A stretch of 64,000 bases of DNA from Lactiplantibacillus daowaiensis (GTDB lineage: Bacteria > Bacillota > Bacilli > Lactobacillales > Lactobacillaceae), in contig NZ_BJDJ01000005.1 in NCBI RefSeq assembly GCF_005405085.1, positions 78,243 through 142,242 of the forward strand, written 5' to 3'. Positions 34,250 to 43,339 of the stretch are shown here, piece by piece (within the stretch, counting starts at the first letter, position 1; each line of letters starts with the position of its first letter). A model generated the notes under the pieces. That model was not told where the DNA came from and ran no database searches. It worked only from the letters and a program-made list of their open reading frames with translations. The position numbers and the translations under genes were made by a program.

Positions 34250-34295
34250 ATGAGTAGACCGATTACTCATATTATGCACGTAAACTGGGCATAAT
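34250..34295. promoter_or_regulatory. two abutting palindromes in the hcrR-hcrA region
   Basis: ATGAGTA-N7-TACTCAT (34250-34270) directly followed by ATTATGC-N11-GCATAAT (34271-34295). The second has the T-N11-A spacing used by LysR regulators. The arrangement suggests two sites on the same or opposite faces of the helix for a tetramer. Confidence 0.75.
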
Positions 34296-34340
34296 AACAA
34301 TTTAATTATGACAATATGGCATTAGAAAGGGCGTTTGACG

Positions 34341-34958
34341 ATGAAATTAGTAGGACTTGTTGGTACGAACGCAACAACATCGACCAATCGACAACTATTA
34401 CAATATATGCAACAACACTTTGCCGCAACGGCTCAGATTGAAATTGCTGAAATCGCTGACTTACCAGCGTTTAATGAACCAGAAAGTCATGTGGCACCTG
34501 ACAGCATCCAAGCCTTGTCCGATCAAATCAAGGCCGCTGATGGGGTGATCGTGGCAACACCAGAATATGATCATTCGATTCCCGCCGCTTTGAAGAGCGC
34601 CATTGAATGGTTATCATACACGACACGACCATTGATTAATAAGCCAGTCATGATCGTGGGGGCTTCCAACGGCGCATTAGGCACGTCACGGGCGCAAGCG
34701 CATCTACGCCAAATATTAGAAGCGCCAGAATTAAAAGCACTGGTGATGCCGAATGTTGAATATTTACTAGGCCATTCTTTGCAAGCCTTTGATGATCAAG
34801 GCAACTTAACGGATACTGACAAGGCGACGGAATTAGCAAACGATATGACGGCGTTCTTAGATTTTGTGACCTTAACGAAAAAAATCACACCGGAAAATAA
34901 ATTTATGGAAAAGAATCAGCAATTTTCATGGCGTCAAATCACTGACGGGAGGGACTAA
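34341..34958 (+). CDS. hcrA: NADPH-dependent FMN reductase, hydroxycinnamate reductase small subunit
   Basis: 206 residues, flavodoxin-like NAD(P)H:FMN reductase: start [39 protein letters not shown] with the PEY flavin motif and [20 protein letters not shown] lies upstream. It overlaps by design with the first domain of the next gene (same fold), so it looks like a duplicated partner supplying reduced flavin to HcrB. The stop is 2 bases before the next ATG. Known for L. plantarum: hcrA and hcrB are both needed for reduction of p-coumaric, caffeic and ferulic acids. Confidence 0.85.
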   Translation: MKLVGLVGTNATTSTNRQLLQYMQQHFAATAQIEIAEIADLPAFNEPESHVAPDSIQALSDQIKAADGVIVATPEYDHSIPAALKSAIEWLSYTTRPLINKPVMIVGASNGALGTSRAQAHLRQILEAPELKALVMPNVEYLLGHSLQAFDDQGNLTDTDKATELANDMTAFLDFVTLTKKITPENKFMEKNQQFSWRQITDGRD

Positions 34959-34960
34959 GG

Positions 34961-37399
34961 ATGAAATTAATTGGAATTGTTGGCACGAATGCGAAGCAGT
35001 CATATAACCGTGAGTTATTAACTTATATGCAACGTCATTTTAAAGCGCAAGCTGAATTGGAGATTTTAGAACTAACGGACGTCCCCTTATTTAACGAAAC
35101 GGCTGATCAAGCAAAGTATCCGATTATCCAAACGTTTAACGATAAAATTGCGGCCGCCGATGGGGTCGTGATTGCGACACCAGAACATAATCACTCAGTC
35201 CCTTCAGCGTTAAAGAGCATCATTGAATGGTTGTCCTTTAACTTGCACCCATTTGACGGCAAACCAATTATGCTTGTCGGGGCATCATACAGTGTCCAAG
35301 GCTCATCGCGAGCACAACTACATTTGCGGCAGATCTTAGATGCCCCTGGTGTGAATGCTAGCGTTATGCCTGGATCAGAATTTTTACTTGGTCGGGCGCA
35401 GACGACTTTTGATGATCATGGCGACTTAAAGTCGGCGGGTACCGTTGCCTTTTTAGACAGTTGTTTTGCGAAGTTTATGAAATTCGTCACCTTAGTGCAA
35501 GCCATGGCGGTGCCAGATGCGGTGAGCTATCAACCCGGGACGTATGACGTAACGGCGGTCGGTCATAACGGCAACTTGCCAATGTCGGTCACCTTATCTA
35601 AAAATCGGATTGAAGATATCCAAATCGATACCTCTACTGAAACAAAAGGCATCGCTGAAGTCGCCTTTCAACGGATTCCGAAAGCCATCATCGATGGGCA
35701 AACGTTAGCGGTCGATGCAATTTCAGGGGCTTCCATGACAAGTCATGGTGTGATTGATGGGGTTGCCGAAGCAATTAAGGCTGCGGGTGCCAATCCAGAT
35801 GACTTAAAGAAACGCCAAGCTAAAACGAATGCAGCCCCACAAAATATCACTGATATTACCACGGATGTCGTGGTTGTTGGTGCGGGCGGTGCGGGCCTAA
35901 CTGCCGCTGCCAAAGTGTTACAAAGTGGCCGCAATGTGCTGGTCGTTGAAAAATTCCCAGCCGTGGGTGGCAACACCGTGCGGGCAGGTGGGCCAATGAA
36001 TGCCGCTGATCCGGATTGGCAACATCAATTCGATGCCATCCCAGGTGAGAAGCATACGTTAACTGAAATTACCCAAATTGATGAAGCCACGATTGCACCT
36101 GAGTACTTAGCTGACTTTCGGGCGTTGAAGACACAAATCAAGGCTTATCTAAAAGAAAATACGGATCAACGGGGCTATCTATTTGATTCCACATTACTCC
36201 ATCGGATTCAAACGTATTTAGGTGGTAAGCGGACTGACCTACAAGGTCACGAAATCTATGGGCAATATGACTTGGTCAAAGTCTTAACAGATCATGCCTT
36301 AGAATCAGTTAAATGGTTAGAGAAAATCGGCGTTGAATTTGATAAGACCCAAGTGACGATGCCAGTTGGGGCGATTTGGCGGCGTGGTCATAAACCAATG
36401 GGTGACCAAGGTTTTGCGTACATCAAAGCGTTACAAAAATTCGTCACGGCCCATGGTGGTCGGATCTTAACTGAAACCCCGGTGCAGTCGTTAACGACCA
36501 CCGATGGTCAAGTCGACGGCTTGATTGCCAAAGGGCCTAACGATACCAAAGTGATCGTGCATGCCAAAGCCGTTATCCTGGCATCAGGTGGGTTCGCCGC
36601 TAACACGAAGATGTTGCAACAATATAACACTTATTGGACAGCGATTGATGATGATATCAAAACCACGAATTCGCCAGCAATGACTGGTGATGGCATCCGA
36701 CTAGGAACCAGTGTCGGCGCTGACTTAGTTGGGATGGGCTTTTCACAAATGATGCCGGTTTCTGATCCGGAGACGGGTGAACTCTTCAGTGGTCTCCAAG
36801 TGCCACCACAGAACTTCGTGATGGTCAATCAAGCGGGGAAACGATTCGTTAATGAATATGGCAGTCGCGATGAATTGACTCAAGCCGCCATTGATAATGG
36901 CAGTTTGTTCTATTTAATTGCTGACGACGAGATTAAGAAGACGGCTTATAACACGACGCAAGCGAAGCTGGATGCCCAAGTTGCTGCCGGAACGTTATAT
37001 CGGGCGGATACGTTGGTTGACTTAGCCAAACAATTACAACTGGATCCAGCGGTGTTGACTAAAACGATTGCCGATTATAACAGCTATGTCGATGCTGGTG
37101 AAGATCCTGAATTTCATAAGAATGCGTTTGATTTGAAAGTTGCCGTGGCTCCATTTTATGCGACACCGCGCAAACCAGCAACGCATCATACGATGGGTGG
37201 CTTAAAGATTGATACGCATGCGCATGTCTTGAATGCTGATGGTCAGGTTATCAATGGGCTCTACGCGGCTGGCGAAGTTGCTGGCGGGATTCATGCTGGG
37301 AATCGCTTAGGCGGGAATTCATTGGCTGATATCTTTACCTTTGGCCGGATTGCGGCAACTCAAGCGTTAAAAGATGAATTAACCGTAACGGTGGACTAA
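34961..37399 (+). CDS. hcrB: multidomain flavin reductase of the fumarate reductase family, hydroxycinnamate reductase large subunit
   Basis: 812 residues, three parts. Residues 1-180: NADPH:FMN reductase-like ([18 protein letters not shown]). ~190-285: FMN-binding domain with [12 protein letters not shown], the site where ApbE attaches FMN (here Ser where most have Thr). ~295-805: FAD-binding fumarate reductase/KsdD-like domain ([32 protein letters not shown], end [20 protein letters not shown]). No signal peptide, so cytosolic. It should reduce the side-chain C=C of hydroxycinnamates with electrons from NADH/NADPH through the three flavins. GGGAGGG lies 7 bases before the ATG. Confidence 0.9.
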   Translation: MKLIGIVGTNAKQSYNRELLTYMQRHFKAQAELEILELTDVPLFNETADQAKYPIIQTFNDKIAAADGVVIATPEHNHSVPSALKSIIEWLSFNLHPFDGKPIMLVGASYSVQGSSRAQLHLRQILDAPGVNASVMPGSEFLLGRAQTTFDDHGDLKSAGTVAFLDSCFAKFMKFVTLVQAMAVPDAVSYQPGTYDVTAVGHNGNLPMSVTLSKNRIEDIQIDTSTETKGIAEVAFQRIPKAIIDGQTLAVDAISGASMTSHGVIDGVAEAIKAAGANPDDLKKRQAKTNAAPQNITDITTDVVVVGAGGAGLTAAAKVLQSGRNVLVVEKFPAVGGNTVRAGGPMNAADPDWQHQFDAIPGEKHTLTEITQIDEATIAPEYLADFRALKTQIKAYLKENTDQRGYLFDSTLLHRIQTYLGGKRTDLQGHEIYGQYDLVKVLTDHALESVKWLEKIGVEFDKTQVTMPVGAIWRRGHKPMGDQGFAYIKALQKFVTAHGGRILTETPVQSLTTTDGQVDGLIAKGPNDTKVIVHAKAVILASGGFAANTKMLQQYNTYWTAIDDDIKTTNSPAMTGDGIRLGTSVGADLVGMGFSQMMPVSDPETGELFSGLQVPPQNFVMVNQAGKRFVNEYGSRDELTQAAIDNGSLFYLIADDEIKKTAYNTTQAKLDAQVAAGTLYRADTLVDLAKQLQLDPAVLTKTIADYNSYVDAGEDPEFHKNAFDLKVAVAPFYATPRKPATHHTMGGLKIDTHAHVLNADGQVINGLYAAGEVAGGIHAGNRLGGNSLADIFTFGRIAATQALKDELTVTVD

Positions 37400-37417
37400 T
37401 TAGAGGAGGGTTTAATG

Positions 37418-38659
37418 ATGGATCAAAAAATTAATCGTTGGTCGGTTTTGACGGCGTCAACGATCATCTTACTTTGTACCGGTGCAGTGTATGCGTTTAG
37501 TGTGTTTGCGGGCCCCTTAAGTGCTAGCAAGGGGTGGTCGATGGCGACAATTATGTTGGCCTTTACGATTAATTCCGCCATTAGCCCGATTCCAATGATT
37601 CTAGGTGGTTACTTTACCGATAAAGGGTGGTCAAAGTGGTCAATTGCCATCGGTGGCTTACTCTTTGGGCTTGGCTTCTTCTTGACCGGTTTGGCAACAA
37701 CACCAGCAATGTTGTACTTAACTTACGGTTTGATTGCGGGGCTAGGTCAAGGACTTGCTTACTCCGGGTGCTTAAGTAATACGATCAAGTTATTTCCTGA
37801 CAAAAAGGGCTTAGCTTCTGGAATTATTACAGCTGGGATGGGTGGTGCCGCGATTATCGCCGCGCCAATTGGTAATTACCTCGTCCAAAGTCATGATGTC
37901 TTATATGCGTTCCGAGTGTTAGGGATTGCTTACATGTTAGTGGTACTCGTCGCCAGTTTCTTTATTCGCGAAGCACCAGCCAACTATCAACCAGCTGGTT
38001 GGACGCCGACAGCAACTAAAAATGGGGGCACACCAGTCAATAAGAACTGGGCTAGCATGTTACGGTCACCTTACTTCTATTTGATTTTCTTGATGCTCTT
38101 TACTGGTGCATTTTCCGGGTTGATGATTGCGGCTAATGCGTCAGTGATCGGCCAACAAATGTTTAAGCTAACGGCAGCGACGGCGGCATTTTATGTCAGC
38201 TTGTACTCGCTATGTAACTGTGCGGGTCGGGTCGTTTGGGGTGTGGTTTCTGATCGCTTTGGTCGCAATAATACTTTGTACATTATCTTAGGGGTCATCA
38301 TGCTGGCTTTCTTTATCTTAGTGTCATTGCATTCACAAGCTAGTTTTGCAATTGGTATCGTGATTTTGGGCCTATGTTTTGGCGGTGTGATGGGCGTCTT
38401 CCCACCACTCGTCATGGAAAACTTTGGTCCTATTAATCAAGGGACAAATTATGGCATCGTCTTTGTCGGTTATTCTGCGGCCGCTTTCTTTGCCCCTAAA
38501 GTTGCGGCTAATATGGCAGCGGCCAACAGTGGCGACTTTACTAAGGCGTTCTATGTGGCAATTGTCGTGGCCTTAGTTGGCTTGATGACGAACTTTGTTT
38601 ACATGCAACTTAAGAAACATGCTGATAAGAAAGCCAATACTAGTCATCTGGCGGCTTAA
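37418..38659 (+). CDS. hcrC: MFS transporter of the oxalate/formate antiporter type, third gene of the hcr operon
   Basis: 413 residues, 12 helices. Resembles OxlT-type antiporters (VYAFSVFAGPLS, a GLAYSGCLSNTIKLFPDKKG loop, GLGQGL). It lies 18 bases after hcrB with GGAGGG upstream and is closed by a strong terminator. In L. plantarum the third hcr gene also encodes a membrane protein. Import of hydroxycinnamates or export of the phenylpropionate products is the likely job, inferred from context. Confidence 0.85.
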   Translation: MDQKINRWSVLTASTIILLCTGAVYAFSVFAGPLSASKGWSMATIMLAFTINSAISPIPMILGGYFTDKGWSKWSIAIGGLLFGLGFFLTGLATTPAMLYLTYGLIAGLGQGLAYSGCLSNTIKLFPDKKGLASGIITAGMGGAAIIAAPIGNYLVQSHDVLYAFRVLGIAYMLVVLVASFFIREAPANYQPAGWTPTATKNGGTPVNKNWASMLRSPYFYLIFLMLFTGAFSGLMIAANASVIGQQMFKLTAATAAFYVSLYSLCNCAGRVVWGVVSDRFGRNNTLYIILGVIMLAFFILVSLHSQASFAIGIVILGLCFGGVMGVFPPLVMENFGPINQGTNYGIVFVGYSAAAFFAPKVAANMAAANSGDFTKAFYVAIVVALVGLMTNFVYMQLKKHADKKANTSHLAA

Positions 38660-38687
38660 TTCGAGTCGTTGCGAAACTTAATTAATG

Positions 38688-38738
38688 AAACACGCCCACA
38701 CAGACAGCTCAGTGCTGTCTGTGTGGGCGTGTTTATTT
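38688..38738 (+). terminator. 21-bp hairpin terminator
   Basis: AAACACGCCCACACAGACAGC and its complement around TCAGT, followed by T-rich sequence; also usable by the minus-strand gene. Confidence 0.92.
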
Positions 38739-38739
38739 T

Positions 38740-39372
38740 CTAACACCAACCGCGATCTGGTCGCCAGTCACGCTTGCGGCTATCACTAATATAAGGATTG
38801 CCGGCAACGATAAAGCGTAAGGGGAGTTGTCCACTGGCTGCTTCTGGGTTAACGCCAACACGGGGAACGGCTTGAATCGTCTGTGGCTGACGGGTATCGC
38901 TTAGGTCAATGCTTAAAGCACTGTCGGCGATCGGCATCAAGTTCATCCGCTGATCCTGAATCCCTAGCGCTTGCATTAACTTACCGGGGCCGTTAGTGAC
39001 TTGTACCCCGGTTTTATGCCGGTTGGCTAATAATTGTGCTTGGTTGATCGTTGGTTCGATTGCGCGAATTAAGACGCCTTCAGGGGTTTCCGCTGGTTGG
39101 GTCACGATGTCCAATAAGTAATTGGCCCGTAGTCGATAGATGTACAACGTGCCTGGTTCGCGATAGAGCGGTTCACTAAAGGCGGTACGGCGGCCGTTAA
39201 AGGCATGCGCAGCGGTATCATGCGTCCCTAAGTAAGCTTCGGTTTCAACAATCAAGCCGCCGACTATTGTTGTCGGGGTGCGATATAATAAAGTTGTGCC
39301 CAGCAATGCTTGGGCGATTTCAGTGGTTGGACGGCCGGTAAAAAAGGCCGTCGTGGCGTTTGTAGTTGTCAA
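38740..39372 (-). CDS. 3-methyladenine DNA glycosylase (AAG/MPG family)
   Basis: 210 residues, the AAG size. Motifs: IVETEAYLGTHDTAAHAFNG (active-site Glu and His), REPGTLYIYRLRANYLLDIV, GVLIRAIEP, NGPGKLMQALGI and the closing PRVGVNP. It excises alkylated purines such as 3-methyladenine and hypoxanthine. Start is TTG; AGAGG stands 8 bases before it. Divergent from a DUF488 gene, whose short intergenic region must hold both promoters. Confidence 0.92.
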   Translation of the reverse strand: MTTTNATTAFFTGRPTTEIAQALLGTTLLYRTPTTIVGGLIVETEAYLGTHDTAAHAFNGRRTAFSEPLYREPGTLYIYRLRANYLLDIVTQPAETPEGVLIRAIEPTINQAQLLANRHKTGVQVTNGPGKLMQALGIQDQRMNLMPIADSALSIDLSDTRQPQTIQAVPRVGVNPEAASGQLPLRFIVAGNPYISDSRKRDWRPDRGWC

Positions 39373-39403
39373 AAGTAGGACCTCTAATTCTAAAAGATTG
39401 AAG

Positions 39404-39787
39404 ATGATGATGGTGTTATTGAAGTTAGAACGGATTTATACCAAACCGGTTGATTTAGATGGCTATCGAATCTTAGTGGATCGCTTGTGGCCACGAGGAA
39501 TTTCTAAAGTTAATGCGCATTTAGATGAGTGGTTAAAAGCAATTGGCCCCTCGACGGCATTGCGGCAGTGGTTTAACCATGACCCTGAGAAGTATCCTGA
39601 GTTCGCCAAGCGTTATGTGGCGGAACTTGATGCCAATCCGATAACGCCGGCGTTTATTCAGACGGTTGCCACCCAGTTAGAAACGACTAACGTTATCTTA
39701 TTATACGGCGCTAAGGATGAACAACACAATCAGGCAGTGGTGTTACTGACGTATTTAAAACAAAGTGGGCAATTGCCAACCGCTTAA
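39404..39787 (+). CDS. DUF488 (YeaO-like) protein
   Basis: About 127 residues. Family signature VDRLWPRGISKVNAHLDEWL and LLYGAKDEQHNQAVVL are both present. Function uncertain; metal-related roles have been proposed for relatives. Three Met codons in a row open the gene and no strong ribosome site is seen before them; the chosen one is the first. Divergent from the methylpurine glycosylase gene. Confidence 0.82.
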   Translation: MMMVLLKLERIYTKPVDLDGYRILVDRLWPRGISKVNAHLDEWLKAIGPSTALRQWFNHDPEKYPEFAKRYVAELDANPITPAFIQTVATQLETTNVILLYGAKDEQHNQAVVLLTYLKQSGQLPTA

Positions 39788-39797
39788 TATAAATATA

Positions 39798-39828
39798 TTA
39801 ATCCCGGAATATTTAATTCCGGGATTAA
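39798..39828 (+). terminator. probable intrinsic terminator
   Basis: Perfect 13-bp stem TTAATCCCGGAAT / ATTCCGGGATTAA with a 5-base loop; the T-tract is poor. Confidence 0.65.
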
Positions 39829-39994
39829 TTGGTTAATAAACTGCGATCATCAAATTATTTTATTTATTTCTTGAAAACGCTAGCAATCAGGTTTGAATTT
39901 TGCTATGATTAGGTTGTTAATTAATGACGTCAACTATTACAGTGCACAATAATGGGGGTTGCATTGTTAGGCAAGCAAGATTGGGGATAATTAA

Positions 39995-40399
39995 ATGATA
40001 AACTTATGTGTGTTACCAAGTACCGCAAGTTGTCGCAAAGCCCATCGCTGGTTACTCGAGCATCGAATTCCATTCCATGAACGGAACATGAATGCTCAGC
40101 CTTTGACGGAAGTTGAAATTAAACATTTGCTTCAGTACACGTATGACGGGATTGATGATTTAATCAGTACCAAGTCCAATGCGTACCGGCAATTAAGCAA
40201 GACCACGCCGATTGAAGACATGCCACTTAGTGAAGCGGTCCATGTCTTAAGTCAAACACCACAGTTACTACGGCGGCCAATCATTTTTGATGACCATCGG
40301 TTGTTATGTGGGTTTAACCAGGATGAGATTCGGATGTTCATTCCACGTGATCAACGCGTTTTAAAGATGAAGTCATTAGCGGAACATCAAATGGCTTAG
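39995..40399 (+). CDS. Spx/ArsC-family regulator paralogue without CxxC
   Basis: 134 residues, thioredoxin-fold Spx/MgsR type: LPSTASCRKAHRWLLEHRIP, DDLISTKSNAYRQL, LRRPIIFDDHRLLCGFNQDEIRMF, the Spx C-terminal region that contacts RNA polymerase alpha. Spx has C10-x-x-C13 as redox switch; here position 10 is Thr and only Cys13 remains, so the disulphide switch cannot form. GGGG is 8 bases before the ATG and an extended -10 (TGCTATGAT) is about 90 bases upstream. Likely a stress regulator with a different input, or a constitutive form. Confidence 0.85.
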   Translation: MINLCVLPSTASCRKAHRWLLEHRIPFHERNMNAQPLTEVEIKHLLQYTYDGIDDLISTKSNAYRQLSKTTPIEDMPLSEAVHVLSQTPQLLRRPIIFDDHRLLCGFNQDEIRMFIPRDQRVLKMKSLAEHQMA

Positions 40400-40433
40400 T
40401 TAACGAAATAACACTTTGGGGTTTTAACCGTAT

Positions 40434-40487
40434 AAAAAAGGCGTTAATCTGCCCGGCAAAACTGATGCCGGCAGTTAACGCCTTTTT
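40434..40487. terminator. bidirectional intrinsic terminator
   Basis: AAAAAGGCGTTAA / GTTAACGCCTTTTT outer stem with inner GCCGG / CCGGC helix, between convergent genes. Confidence 0.9.
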
Positions 40488-40499
40488 GTCTTTTTTTAA

Positions 40500-41000
40500 T
40501 TAAGCGTATTTGTGAGCAACTTTGGCAGCCACGGCGGCCGCAATCGCCCCAACTAAATCATCGATAAAGGTATTCACGACCCCTGATTTATCAGTATCGA
40601 GTTTTTTGATCACGCCTTCTTTGACTTTATCCACGTAACCATAATTGGTGACCCCAATCGTTCCGTAAATATTGGCCATATTTAAGGCTAAGCCCTCATC
40701 AACTCCAAAAACACCGGCGTCATTAGCGACGATCGTTTGTAACGGTTCACTGAGTTGCTTTTCAGTTGCCAAACGGTCGAGTTCTAAGGCGACCATCGCG
40801 TTATTCAACAATTCACGCTTATGCAAGACTTCTTGGGTCTCCGTTTCACATTCGGCTAAGGTTAAGTCAGGTAAGTATTTCGTTTGTAACTGAAAGGTGA
40901 TTTGCGCAATCTCTTTATAGGTAATCCCTTTTTTTGCTAGGGCCGAGACGACAAATTCATAAGCAGCTTTATCAGGATATTTAAATGCTTTGTTATACAT
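40500..41000 (-). CDS. pgpA: phosphatidylglycerophosphatase A-like protein (PgpA/YutG)
   Basis: 166 residues. The family core GITYKEIAQITFQLQTKYLP, NDAGVFGVDEGLALNMANIYG and the C-terminal STFIDDLVGAIAA-like segment (FIDDLVGAIAAAVAAK) are present. Gram-positive members lack the membrane anchor of E. coli PgpA, as does this one. It removes phosphate from phosphatidylglycerophosphate to make phosphatidylglycerol, though in Firmicutes the activity is not always shown. GGAGG lies 6 bases before the ATG. Confidence 0.85.
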   Translation of the reverse strand: MYNKAFKYPDKAAYEFVVSALAKKGITYKEIAQITFQLQTKYLPDLTLAECETETQEVLHKRELLNNAMVALELDRLATEKQLSEPLQTIVANDAGVFGVDEGLALNMANIYGTIGVTNYGYVDKVKEGVIKKLDTDKSGVVNTFIDDLVGAIAAAVAAKVAHKYA

Positions 41001-41247
41001 AAGTGACCTCCAAAGATAAGTTTTAAAACTAATGGCCTAACGCGGTTCATTTAGTTACTTTGCATAACTCATTATACTGACCTAGCGACTAAAACGATAT
41101 TAAAGGGTTTCAGTTTGGTGACAATGACCACAAAGTTGACTGAATGTGGCATAATTGTCAGAGTAATCTTTTCAATTGAGATTTTCAAAAGAATCGTTAA
41201 AATAGATAATGGTGTACATAACATAGAGGGGAAAGTGGTGGATTTTG

Positions 41248-42141
41248 GTGAAACGATTTAAAACGGTCTTGCAATTCATGCTGTTGGCCTTTGTTATTGG
41301 GGCAACCGTGATTTTGTTAGGGGCCGGTGGGAACAACACCAAAATTACACAGGTCACGAGTCAACTACAGCCCCGAACGGCGAAAACAATTAGTAATCAA
41401 TACCAAAAGTCTAAAACAGCGACTGTCTTTTTGCATGGTTATAATGGTGGGGCATATTCCACGAATTACTTAATTAAAAAAGCTGAAAAAGCCGGGGCAG
41501 CGCAAAAAGCGTTAGTCGTGAACGTGTATAAAAACGGCGTGATGGCCTTTAAAGGTTACTGGAAGAAGTCGATTAAAAATCCAATGGTCCAAGTCGTCTT
41601 TCAAGACAATCATGCCACGCAAAAAACGCAGGTTTACTGGTTACATCAAGTCTTGGTTCAATTAAAGGCTAAGTATGGCGTGACCAAGTATAATGCGGTC
41701 GGTCATTCGTTAGGCTCGAATGATATTGTGAATCAGGCCTTAACTTATGGGGATGATCAAAGTTTACCGACACTTAAAAAAGTGGTGACGATTGCGGGGC
41801 CGTTTGACGGGTTAACCGGCTATTTAAATGCCGAGACTGAAAAACAAGTTCAAGCCGTTGCGGCTAAGCCCATTCGGTTTACACGGCACTTTGCTGAAAT
41901 GCTGAAGCTGCGGGCGAACTTCCCGGCCCATGTGAAGATGTTGAACGTGATCGGGGATACGAACTTAGGCTTTAATAATGACGGTTATGTTGGCGTGGCA
42001 TCTGCGCGATCGGTCAGTTATTTATTACGGGATAAGCTGACCCAATATCGTGAAGAATTCTTTAGTGGCGCCGATGCGGCTCATTGTGCGTTGAATCAAA
42101 ATCCAAAAGTCGCAAAATCAATGATTTCATTTTTATGGTAA
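41248..42141 (+). CDS. DUF915-family alpha/beta hydrolase, secreted or membrane-anchored
   Basis: 298 residues. N-terminal signal anchor (FKTVLQFMLLAFVIGATVILL), then an alpha/beta hydrolase: TVFLHGYNGG oxyanion loop, nucleophile elbow GHSLGSN and a late His in AAHCALNQNP. This is the DUF915 lipase-like group common in lactobacilli. It is probably extracellular facing and acts on esters; substrate unknown. Start is GTG (TTG one codon earlier possible) behind a G-rich stretch. A weak GC hairpin (AGGGCA/TGCCCT) follows the gene and may terminate it in part. Confidence 0.87.
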   Translation: MKRFKTVLQFMLLAFVIGATVILLGAGGNNTKITQVTSQLQPRTAKTISNQYQKSKTATVFLHGYNGGAYSTNYLIKKAEKAGAAQKALVVNVYKNGVMAFKGYWKKSIKNPMVQVVFQDNHATQKTQVYWLHQVLVQLKAKYGVTKYNAVGHSLGSNDIVNQALTYGDDQSLPTLKKVVTIAGPFDGLTGYLNAETEKQVQAVAAKPIRFTRHFAEMLKLRANFPAHVKMLNVIGDTNLGFNNDGYVGVASARSVSYLLRDKLTQYREEFFSGADAAHCALNQNPKVAKSMISFLW

Positions 42142-42208
42142 AACCAATCAATTGAGGGCAACGCTTAATGCGGCTGCCCTTTCGTTGTTTCAGAAAGAGG
42201 TTATGATA

Positions 42209-43189
42209 ATGGCAAAAATTTTTATTTCCGCTGAGATTCCAACCAGTGGGGTGCAAGCATTACAACAAGCTGGGTTCGACCCAGTGATGTATCAAGGATC
42301 TGGGTTGATTAGTCAAGCTGAATTAATCGCGGGTATCACCGATGCGACCGTATTAATTACGCCATTATCTACGCAAGTCCCACGTGAAGTGATCGACCAA
42401 GCGCCCCAGTTAAGATTGATCGCCAACTTTGGGGCTGGCTTCAATAATATTGATGTTAATTATGCTGCCACTAAAGCCATCGCGGTCACGAATACACCTG
42501 GTGTTTCGACGGCCAGTACGGCTGAAGTTACGGTCGGCTTAGTCTTGGCACTGATGCATCGGATCGTTGAAGGGGACCAACTCATGCGGACCACTGGGTT
42601 TGATGGTTGGGCGCCACTGTTCTTCTTAGGCCATGAATTAGCCGGCAAGACCGTGGGAATCGTTGGGATGGGCGCAATTGGACAAGCCGTTGCTAAATGC
42701 TTGCATGCTTTGGGCATGCAAGTGGTCTACACCCAGCGGCACCAATTAGATGTTTTTACGCAAAGTAAAACCGATGCGACCTATTTAACGTTAGCTGAAT
42801 TATTGCAAACCGCCGATGTGGTCAGCCTACATGCGCCATTGACGACGGAGACCCAACATCTGTTGGATGCCGACAAGTTGGCTTTGATGAAGCCAAGTGC
42901 GTATTTGATCAATGCGGCACGTGGCCCATTAGTGGATGAACAGGCTTTATTAGCGCAACTAAAAGCGGGGCGCTTAGCTGGGGCCGCTTTAGATGTGTAC
43001 GAAACGGAACCCAAATTAACACCGGGGTTTGCAGCGCTTAAAAATGTGGTATTAACGCCACATATTGGCAATGCGACCGTCGAGGCCCGTGCCGCAATGG
43101 CTAAGATCGTAACCGACAATGCGATTGCCGTCTTAAATGGACAAGCCCCAACGGCGGTCGTTAACGGTGTCGTTGGTGAACCTAAATAA
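42209..43189 (+). CDS. D-isomer-specific 2-hydroxyacid dehydrogenase
   Basis: 326 residues. NAD fold GKTVGIVGMGAIGQAVAKCL, catalytic Arg in INAARGPLVDE, Glu in DVYETEP and His in LTPHIGNAT are all present. It should reduce 2-keto acids (glyoxylate, hydroxypyruvate, phenylpyruvate or similar) to D-hydroxy acids. Start at MAKIFIS with AAAGAGG upstream. Ends in a good terminator. Single gene. Confidence 0.93.
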   Translation: MAKIFISAEIPTSGVQALQQAGFDPVMYQGSGLISQAELIAGITDATVLITPLSTQVPREVIDQAPQLRLIANFGAGFNNIDVNYAATKAIAVTNTPGVSTASTAEVTVGLVLALMHRIVEGDQLMRTTGFDGWAPLFFLGHELAGKTVGIVGMGAIGQAVAKCLHALGMQVVYTQRHQLDVFTQSKTDATYLTLAELLQTADVVSLHAPLTTETQHLLDADKLALMKPSAYLINAARGPLVDEQALLAQLKAGRLAGAALDVYETEPKLTPGFAALKNVVLTPHIGNATVEARAAMAKIVTDNAIAVLNGQAPTAVVNGVVGEPK

Positions 43190-43202
43190 ACTTAAAAATT
43201 AT

Positions 43203-43236
43203 GAGCCTAGAATCGCTTGATTCTAGGCTCTTTTTA
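43203..43236 (+). terminator. intrinsic terminator
   Basis: GAGCCTAGAA / TTCTAGGCTC arms, T-tract after. Confidence 0.9.
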
Positions 43237-43241
43237 GACCA

Positions 43242-43307
43242 ATTGTGAAACACAATGACAATATTTGAAAAAATATGATTGTAAATGGAAAAATATGGTG
43301 CTATACT
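43242..43307 (+). promoter_or_regulatory. promoter and candidate operators of the isomerase-PTS operon
   Basis: -35 TTGTAA, 17-base spacer, extended -10 TGCTATACT (43279-43307). Upstream is the palindrome ATTGTG-AAA-CACAAT (43242-43256) and an A+T-rich dyad ACAAT...ATTGT (43259-43283); GGAAAAATATGG repeats part of it within the spacer. These are natural sites for the DeoR protein made by the operon. Confidence 0.7.
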
Positions 43308-43339
43308 TTCGTTGTTAAAGAAATTAGGAGGACAACAAT

